A stretch of 64,000 nt of DNA from Isoetes taiwanensis (taxonomy: Eukaryota; Streptophyta; Lycopodiopsida; Isoetales; Isoetaceae). The position numbers were made by a program, and so were the translations under genes. This document shows, piece after piece, positions 57,400-64,000 of this stretch (position 1 is its first letter; each line of letters starts with the position of its first letter). Where the stretch lies: NCBI GenBank assembly GCA_021234155.1, contig JAJEKV010000028.1, forward strand, positions 4,736,567 to 4,800,566, given 5' to 3'. The notes beneath the pieces were generated by a model. The model ran no database searches and was not told the DNA's origin. It saw only the letters and a list, made by a program, of their open reading frames with translations.

Positions 57400-59400
57400 T
57401 GCGTCATCTTTGCACATCCCGCCAAGATTTCACCTTTTTTCGAGACCCGGATTTTTATCTCACGTGCTTTTCTTTGTGTTTATGTCTCGAAATTCATAAT
57501 TAATGCATGGGGCAGGGAAAAATCCTGGTTTTCAGCCAGCTGGCTTGCCAAGTGGCCCCGAGAGTATAAGAAAATCCCGGTATTTCGGATGAGTTTTAGA
57601 CCCTCGATTTTTATTGGGATGGCCGCTTGGCCCCGACAAGGTTTAGACCACGTTTTTCGATTTTGGGGCATGGAGGAGGCCCCGGATTGGCGATCCGGCG
57701 TCGTGCGTCGTCCGAAATCCAGAAATTACCCTAGGGGACAAGTTCCACGGCGAGTTTTCCCGGGGATCAATCACTTACCCCTCACTAGGAGGTATTCAAA
57801 GATCCACCTCCATGCCAATTGACTACAAGTGTGTAGTAAACGACCTACTTTGGCGTTTCTTGGAGGGGGTGGTCTTCGCCCACGAAACTTGGTCCCCTAG
57901 GTAATGGGATGTTCCGGTTCATTGGCGAGCCAGTTCTCCGGTTCCGGGAGTGGGGGTCCAGCCCGGCCCCTCACCCCGGCTTGGACTAGCCTCATGAAAC
58001 AAGATACTTGGGGTTCACCCCGAGGCCACGGTAGAAGATTGAAGTGAGAATAGCAAAGACTAGGACTGCTAGGTGGTATACATGTGACCACCTGGGAGAA
58101 GCAAAGCTAGCTCCACTCCCTAGTAGGGCGTTACCGACCCTGGTCTCCTGGGGGTTGGCTCGAAGCTTCCTCTCATGCCTCTCGCTTGTGCTTCTATTGC
58201 GGTGCATTTTCTCTTGCGTGTGCAGCGTCATGCCGCACATCCCCGCCAAGATTTCACCTTTTTCGAGACCCGATTTTTATCCATGCTTTTCTTTGTGTTT
58301 ATGCTCGGAAATTCATAATTAATGCATGGGGCAGGGGAAAAATCCTGGTTTTCAGCCAGCTGGCTTGCCAAGTGGCCCCGAGAGTATAGGAAAATCCCGG
58401 TATTTCCGGATGAGTTTTAGACCCTCGATTTTTGATTGGGATGGCCACCGCTTGGCCTTGGCGGGGTTTAGACCACGTTTTTCGATTTTGGGGCATGGAG
58501 GAGGCCCCGATTGGCGATCCGACCTTGCCGCGTCGTCCTAACGGTGAAATTACCCTAGGGGACAAGTTCCACGGCGAGTTTTCCCGGGGGATCAATCACT
58601 TACCCCTCACTAGGAGGTATTCAAAGATCCACCTCCATGCCAATTGACTACAAGTGTGTAGTAAATCGACCTACTTTGGCGTTTCTTGGAGGGGGTGGTC
58701 TTACGCCCACCTAAACTTGGTCTCCCTAGGTAATGGGGATGTTCCGGGTCCATTGGCGAGCCGGTTCTCGATTCAGTGGGGGGGTCCAGCCGTCCCTCAG
58801 CCCCGACTTGGACTAGCTTGCGAGAACAAGATACTTGGGGTCACCACCGAGGCCACGGTAGAAGATCGAAGTGAGAATAGCAGCACTAGGGACTGCTAGG
58901 TGGTATACATGTGACCCGCGGAGAAGCAAAGCTAGCTCCACCGCCCGAGTGGGGCGTTCACCAGGCCGGTGGCCTCCGGAAGGGGTTGGCCCGAAGCTTC
59001 GTCTCATGCCTCAGCTTGTGCTTCTATTGCCGTGCATTTTTCTTTGCGTGTACGGCGTCATGCTGCACATCCCCGCCAAGATTTCACCTTTTTTGAGACC
59101 AGTTTTTATCACGTGCTTTTCTTTGTGTTTATCCTCCGGAAATTCATAATTAATGCATGGGGCAGGAAAAATCCTGGTTTTCAAGCTGGCTGGCCAAGTG
59201 GCCCCGAGCGTACAGGGAAAATCCCGGTATTTCCGGGTGAGCTTAGACCCTCGATTTTTGATTGGGATGGCCACCGTTGGCCTGGCGAGGGTTTAGACCA
59301 CGTTTTTATTTTGGGGCATGGAGGAGGCCCGGATTGGCGATCCAACCTCTCCATGTCATCTGAACGCCAAATTACCCTACTTTAGACAAGTTCCATGGCC
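57400..59400 (+). repeat. Tandem monomers A (~827 bp period, about 2.4 copies)
   Basis: CCGCCAAGATTTCACC recurs at about 57420, 58244 and 59074 (steps 824 and 830), followed each time by AATTCATAATTAATGCATGG, GGCAAGTGGCCCCGAG-like words and GGGGCATGGAGGAGGCC. The first two copies also share TTACCCCTCACTAGGAGGTA and GACTACAAGTGTGTAGTAAA. Open frames inside differ between copies by indels and are not conserved as proteins, so it is not a gene array. Confidence 0.95.
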
Positions 59401-59430
59401 CTCTTGATCGAGAGGAGCATCCCCTGAATG

Positions 59431-59466
59431 TAAATCCTACCAAACCCTAGGGTTTGGTAGGGTTTA
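59431..59466. repeat. Telomere-like palindrome, copy 1
   Basis: A 36-base, almost perfect palindrome centred on AAACCCTAGGGTTT, that is AAACCCT meeting AGGGTTT. Two further copies lie at 59743-59780 and 60059-60096, one per B monomer. Confidence 0.9.
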
Positions 59467-59742
59467 CATCTCGAAGCCAAGACGGAAACTAACACATCCC
59501 AAACTTTGCATGGAGTTCTGCGTGTATGCTCGGGGACCATGCCCGAGATGGGGTCAAATCCCCACTTGCAAACATGCTTTTCGCACTCCCCTTCACCGAA
59601 AGGGGCTTGTGAAGGGGAGTCTCCAAAAAAGGTATCTTTTCACCGAAATTTGGCTCTGTCTTCCAGTGCCATGAGGGTAATCCAGCATGGGTATTCCACG
59701 TCAGATCCTGGGCCCTCTGGGTCATCGGAGCATCCCCAGAAT

Positions 59743-59780
59743 GTAAACCCTATCAAACCCTAGGGTTTGCTAGGGTTTAC
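59743..59780. repeat. Telomere-like palindrome, copy 2
   Basis: 38 bases, GTAAACCCTAT to TAGGGTTTAC around AAACCCTAGGGTTT, with one mismatched pair. Confidence 0.9.
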
Positions 59781-60058
59781 ATCTCGAGCGTCAAGACGGA
59801 GACTCACACATCCGAAACTTTGCATGGAGTTCTCTGTGTATGCTCTGGGGACCATGCCCGGAGATGGGGTCGAATCCCCACAAGCAAAGATGCTTTTTTC
59901 ACTCCCCTTCACTGGAAAGGGGCTTGTGAAGGGGAGTCTCCGAAAGGTATGCTGCACCGGGAAATTTGGCTCTGTCTCCCAGTGCCATGAGGGTAATCCA
60001 GCATGGGTATTCCACGTCAGATCCTGGGCCCTCTGGGTCATCGGAGCATCCCCAGAAT

Positions 60059-60096
60059 GTAAACCCTATCAAACCCTAGGGTTTGCTAGGGTTTAC
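60059..60096. repeat. Telomere-like palindrome, copy 3
   Basis: Identical to copy 2 over its 38 bases. Confidence 0.9.
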
Positions 60097-60439
60097 ATCT
60101 CGAGCGTCAAGACGGAGACTCACACATCCGAAACTTTGCATGGAGTTCTCTGTGTATGCTCTGGGGACCATGCCCGGAGATGGGGTCGAATCCCCCTGCG
60201 CAACATGCTGATCCAGACTCCCCTTCACTGGAAAGGGGCTTGTGAGTTCCCGCCAGGAGCTAATGCCAGGGTCCCGGATCAGGTAGGAGAGGTGCTGCAG
60301 CTCACGCGGGAGGATGTTCGCCAGGTCTCGTGCATCCGGCGAATGGCAAGGCAAAGGATTTACAGGGGCCGCAGTCGAAGCCGTTGAAATGGGGTGGCCC
60401 ATCTGGTGGGGCCCCCCCGGCGGTGATCATTAACCGTGC

Positions 60440-62163
60440 TCGAGAGAGGGCTCCCCGAGTGGATGGTTAGTAAGGTTGTTCCCGCTCATAAAGCCGGTAA
60501 TATCTGGATGAGCCGGCGAATTACCTGATGATTATGGTAAGCTCATTGCTTGCAAAGCTCCCGCGTGGGTGGTGGAGAAGAAACTTACTAAGTGGGCCGA
60601 GGAGGCGGGGATGCGGGCAATTGGCCAGGCGGGCTTTAGCCACTCCTCCACGATCCACCATATCTTCACTTTGAGAGTGTTGATGGAGGCAAGCCTGGCG
60701 AGCGAGGACTTGTATTGTTGCTTTGTAGATTTTAAGATCGCATATGATACCGGCCCCCCGAGACATACCGCGTGGCGAGAGGTTGCAAGAATTGCGAGTT
60801 CCACGAGTTGCGTAATGTGGTGCACCAAATTTTATGATGGGATTTATGCTTTGCCCGCCTTATGAGGATCGGCGGGTAGCTAGCACTATGGGAGTTAAGC
60901 GGGGCCCGCCCGTTGTCTCAACGCTTTTGGGTTGTACATTGATAGCTTGGAGACGTGGATGCAGCACCACCATGGGGAGCCGGGGTGCAATTATCTCGAT
61001 CGCGACCTCGTGAGCCGGTTACTATATGCGGATGATGTAGCTTTGCTAGCTCACACGGCCAGCCAGTATCTGGAAGATTTGGATGCCCTCGATGGGTTCT
61101 TGTGGGGCAACGGGAATGACATAAACTTGCACAAAACTAAGCTTCTCGCGATCCTGTCCTCGCAACACCCTATCCCTGAGTTCTATTACGGGGGGACAAG
61201 AAGTGGAGATGGTGCGAGCTTCAAGTATCACGGGAATTGATTTCACTACTAACATGATGTGGGATGAGTGTGTGGAGAGGAGAGCTAGTGCAGCCGGAAG
61301 GCTTTATATCGCGTTAAAACGCGGCGGTTGCTTAGGATAGATCTCTGCGGATCATTTGAGGAGAGCACACCGCTTAGGGCTTTGGTTGAGCCGGGCTGCT
61401 ATATGGGGTGGAGGTTTGGGGCCAATGAGTTAGCAAAAAATACGTGGGATAGGTTGGAAAGGGTGCGTAAAGCTTGACATATAGCTTGGGAGTGAAGGAC
61501 AATCGCACCGTATCGATTTTTGTTGTATGAGACGGGGTTCTCGCCTTTACAAAGATTCTCGCTATCGCGAAGGCATCTTACTTGCTTCCATAAGGTGGAT
61601 GGGATGGATGAGCATCGCTTGCCCCCACAGGCCCGTGTTGTTAACGCAGGCCCCCAAATTTGAAGAGGGTATGGCACGAGCACTCGTAAGGGATGGTTTA
61701 GGAGGTGGTCTATGGATTACCAACGGATGGTGGCAATCGGCGGTTCGATGCGCGAATGGGCAATTGGATGCGGGCTATCTTTGCCACTCGTGGGATGCCT
61801 CTACTCTTGCAAAGCCCAAAGACGAGCACTATCACGCCAGTTAATCCCAGCCTTGAGCATGGACCCCATCGGTGCCAGAAAGCACACATCTCTCGTGGAA
61901 GAAACGCGGAGAGCTATTGCCGCCATAAGGACGGGTTCCCATTACCTCGAGAATTGAGGCAGTCATTTGGGGGGTGAATGGTGGGCACGGGATCCCCTGG
62001 GGAGGAGAGGATATGTCGGTGTTGTGAGATGCACGTGATAGAGGATGAGCACCATGCCCTCCAGGCGGTTGCCCGGCATATGCCCATGTCCGGCGGTGGC
62101 ACACCGATCTTAGATGCTCGACACACCGCTACATCGCTTACTCGCATCACCTATGGTAGCTGA
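60440..62163 (+). pseudogene. LINE reverse transcriptase and C-terminal zinc region
   Basis: Fingers: DYGKLIACKAPAWVVEKKLT, then the QAGFSHSSTIHHIFTLRVLM block. Palm motif A: LYCCFVDFKIAYDTGPP (about 60710-60755). The YADD box is intact in RLLYADDVALLAHTAS (YADD codons 61024-61035). Then INLHKTKLLA, a VEVWG block at about 61400 and LGVKDNRTVSIF at about 61485. Near 62005-62065 RICRCCEMHVIEDEHHAL fits the C-terminal Cys/His site of LINE proteins. At least five frame breaks. The enzyme nicked DNA and copied its RNA in place. Confidence 0.88.
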
Positions 62164-62395
62164 CCGGGGAGCTTACATCCTGCAGATTTCTACCGTCGGA
62201 CTTGCTCTTCTTAAAGGGCATGGTATTTGAGAGCCCTATTTGTTAGGGTTTTCCTCCCAAGTGGGGGTTTTTCATCCCCAGTAGTAGGGTTCTCTTTGTC
62301 TGATTACATTGTTTGTTTTGGTGTTGGGGTTTTGGCTTTTTGCACATTACGTAATCGTCTCATAGGCCTCCGGCCTCCGTGGACGTTAAAATAAG

Positions 62396-62419
62396 CTTCC
62401 TTCCTTCCTTCCTTCCTTC
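62396..62419 (+). repeat. (TTCC)n 3' tail of LINE copy 2
   Basis: Five to six TTCC units after the 3' UTR; counterpart of 1361-1386. Confidence 0.88.
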
Positions 62420-62487
62420 TATTCTATCCCTTGCCAAACTCCTCTACAAAAATTTCAAAGGTTATCATATTTCTTGCATAAAGTCCT

Positions 62488-62645
62488 AGTCACGTCACCA
62501 CCATCTAGCCATGTCACCCAAAATTTGCCAACATCACCCAATGAAAAGACCAAAGATGGACATCTTTTCATTTTTGGCCTAGTCAAAACTTGGCCTTGCT
62601 TACTTGACATGCCATGTCACCACTTGGAGTGCCTAGGTGGCATGC
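62488..62645 (-). repeat. 160 bp inverted repeat, right arm
   Basis: Reverse complement of 57126-57284. A further ~45 bases outward toward the LINE (CTTGCATAAAGTCCTAGTCA, from 62472) are absent from the left arm but present near 30069 in CACTA-1, so the arm is a piece of a longer family. Confidence 0.95.
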
Positions 62646-62967
62646 TTGAGCCTAGGTGGCATGCCTGAGCCACCTTTGCATGTTGGAACCTAGGTGGCAT
62701 GTTGGAGCCTACGTGGCATATGGAGCCACATTGACATGTTTGAGCCTAGGTGGCATGTTAGAGCTTAGGTGGCATGTTTGAGCCACCTTGGCATGTTAGA
62801 GCCCACGTGGCATGTTAGAGCCCACGTGGCATGTTGGAGTCCACGTGGCATGTTTGAGCCACCTTGGCATGTTGGAACCTAGGTGGCATGTTGGAGCCCA
62901 CGTGGCATGTTTGAGCCACATTGACATGTTTGAGCCTAGGTGGCATGTTGGTGCCTAGGTGGCATGC
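62627..62967 (+). repeat. 19 bp satellite array 3
   Basis: About 18 units in the plus orientation (CATGTTTGAGCCACCTTGG and GCCTAGGTGG/GCCCACGTGG forms), mirroring array 2 across the inverted repeat but much shorter. Confidence 0.95.
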
Positions 62968-64000
62968 GTCAAAATTCGTTGGTGCCTAGGTGGCTATTGC
63001 GTCAAAATTCTGCCATTTTGTTTGTATAACAAAATTCTGCTTTCATTTGGCGGGAGTTTGAAACTTGGAACCTTCTACATTGAGAGGGATAAAGTACCAC
63101 CAGGCCCAACTTGCTTCTTCATGTATTCATCTGAAAGGCGCATTTTCATGACCATTCTCTGTTCTTCTACCAATGAGCATCCAACCTTATGTAAATCCTC
63201 AATTGTTTGTTAAAGAATGCAAAGAAGTTGATAAATAAATAATCTCATCTAGTATTTTTTCTAAAATAATCCCATTGGCATGTGTTTTATGTTTACTGCC
63301 TGTTAGAAATTTAAAGTACACGGTACAATTCAAAGTATTCAACACGACAAAAAAGAGTTGGGCAAAAGGTGCAATGAACTACGGCAAATTTTAGATCTAT
63401 AGTTTTTTTTTTTTTAAAAGATTTTCACCCATGACTTGAATCGCCTATAGATTCTTAAATTTGAATTAATGCACATATGAGCCCTGATGTGTTTGAGATC
63501 CCACTGAGGGATTGGCCGGGAGATTTTTCAATTTCAATGAGGTGCCCTCAAATTTTTTCGGGCACTCATTGAGAATTAAAAATAAGGACTTCCTGAGCTT
63601 ATATGACCAGAAAGATGGTGCAGCGCACATCCCAGCCATTTTAGCTATTGCCATATGGCTTGAACATAGCAGAACCCATAACGAAAATCCCCCGCCAAAG
63701 TAGTTCAAAATTGAAGATAAATTATATGGATGAAAAACATGCCTCATCAAAGGTTAAGAACAACGGTCCAGATTTGGCAGATATAAACGGCCCAGATGGT
63801 GATCCTCGTGCTTTGCTCCTATTGGTCTGCTACTTTCCCGCCCTATTGCTCCTATTGCTCCTATTGGTCTGCTACTTTCCCGCCCTATTGCTCCTATTGG
63901 TCTGCTATTTCGTATTGCTTCCAAATCAGAAAGGGGGAGAGCCGCCGACCGCTTCCGCGGCTATGGTGCCCCCTGATTCATGGCCTTCCTACAGGTGATG
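62968..64000. other. Right end of the window, no recognised gene
   Basis: Two short plus-strand frames look protein-like: GTFYIERDKVPPGPTCFFMY, then SSERRIFMTILC (63060-63213), and VPSNFFGHSLRIKNKDFLSL, then YDQKDGAAHIPAI (about 63535-63650). Either could be an exon piece; I cannot name a family. CACTA-2 subterminal repeats are not seen here. Confidence 0.4.
63815..63912 (+). repeat. Minisatellite, ~33-45 bp unit
   Basis: CTCCTATTGGTCTGCTACTT and TCCCGCCCTATTG repeat about 2.6 times; an extra CTCCTATTG makes the first unit longer. Confidence 0.95.

Larger units (their letters stand above)
59424..60240 (+). repeat. Tandem monomers B (~315 bp period, about 2.6 copies)
   Basis: ACATCTCGA...GACGGA...ACTTTGCATGGAGTTCT starts at 59466, 59779 and 60095 (steps 313 and 316). 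Each unit includes GGGACCATGCCCG(G)AGATGG, CTCCCCTTCACTG, GGGGCTTGTGAAGGGGAGTC and TCCAGCATGGGTATTCCACG. The last two copies are nearly identical. CTTGTGAAGGGGAGTCTCCG also occurs at 57339 before array A, so both arrays belong to one compound structure. Confidence 0.96.
60241..62419 (+). mobile_element. LINE copy 2
   Basis: Same non-LTR family as LINE copy 1, plus strand. It follows the B monomers abruptly at 60241, carries RT and post-RT blocks, and ends after CTCCGTGGACGTTAAAATA with a (TTCC)n tail at 62396-62419. The tandem monomers before it may be its promoter (as in monomer-promoter LINEs of animals) or unrelated DNA it landed in. No endonuclease region was found, so the coding part is 5'-incomplete unless the monomers replace it. 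Confidence 0.82.

Noticed and set aside
59767-60387. 206-codon plus-strand frame
   Set aside because: It spans the B monomers and repeats itself with them; indels between copies break the frame, and the composition is not protein-like.
1-64000. CRISPR arrays, bacterial operons, riboswitches, rRNA genes
   Set aside because: Nothing of this kind is present; the regular arrays are satellites or transposon subterminal repeats without unique spacers.

Overview
The window looks like repeat-dense nuclear DNA of a land plant with a large genome (fern, lycophyte, gymnosperm or a large-genome angiosperm; the sequence does not let me choose). Evidence: plant-type Ty3/gypsy elements (a tRNA-iMet primer-binding site, a chromodomain integrase tail, a DGGS protease), CACTA, hAT and LINE elements nested in one another, AAACCCT telomere-like motifs, and decayed pieces of plant-type genes (UDP-glycosyltransferase, PEBP family, histone H3). 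I see no intact host gene and no rRNA or credible tRNA gene. Almost every reading frame is broken by stops and frameshifts; several stops sit where CGA or CAA/CAG would fit the family, as expected from C-to-T decay of methylated DNA.

Layout. 1-1357: AT-rich DNA with a ~200 bp direct repeat. 1359-4018 (minus), continuing at 36919-37065: a 5'-truncated LINE with a (TTCC)n 3' tail, split by a Ty3/gypsy element. 4019-36918: that Ty3/gypsy element (Tat-like, plus strand, LTRs of 600 and 589 bp, imperfect 5 bp target duplication GGGTT/GGGCT). It is about 11 kb without its three insertions: (i) 5287-15152, a hAT-like element with a decayed BED/hAT transposase on plus and two unexpected minus-strand genes, one coiled-coil/RING-like and one kinase-like; (ii) 19794-21940, a 2.1 kb element with ~30 bp inverted ends, an AGAG duplication and an array of 16 bp palindromes; (iii) 23845-33656, a 9.8 kb CACTA element with TGG duplication, subterminal tandem repeats, a PEBP-family gene fragment and a 1.45 kb array of a 19 bp satellite. 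The host element also has a short antisense ORF behind its own TATA-like box and a long sense third ORF between pol and the 3' LTR.

37066-43350: mostly featureless AT-rich DNA, a second gypsy pol fragment (39798-41450) and a UDP-glycosyltransferase pseudogene (42717-43093, minus). 43350-54978: LTR-like DNA ending in a textbook primer-binding site (44346), repeats, an odd ORF whose C-terminal part is a histone H3 fold (47240-48470), another unrecognised decayed coding stretch, and a decayed chromovirus (gag, protease, RT, RNase H, integrase, chromodomain; 50360-54853).

54979 onward: the left end of a second CACTA element of the same family, with the same 19 bp satellite just inside its subterminal repeats. 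A 160 bp inverted repeat (57126-57284 / 62488-62645) encloses two tandem-monomer arrays (~827 bp and ~315 bp periods, the latter with telomere-like palindromes) and a second copy of the (TTCC)n LINE. The last kilobase holds no gene I recognise and a ~33 bp minisatellite.

Method limits: all homology calls come from reading motifs by eye, without database search. Boundaries of decayed genes are approximate; transposon ends with target duplications are precise.
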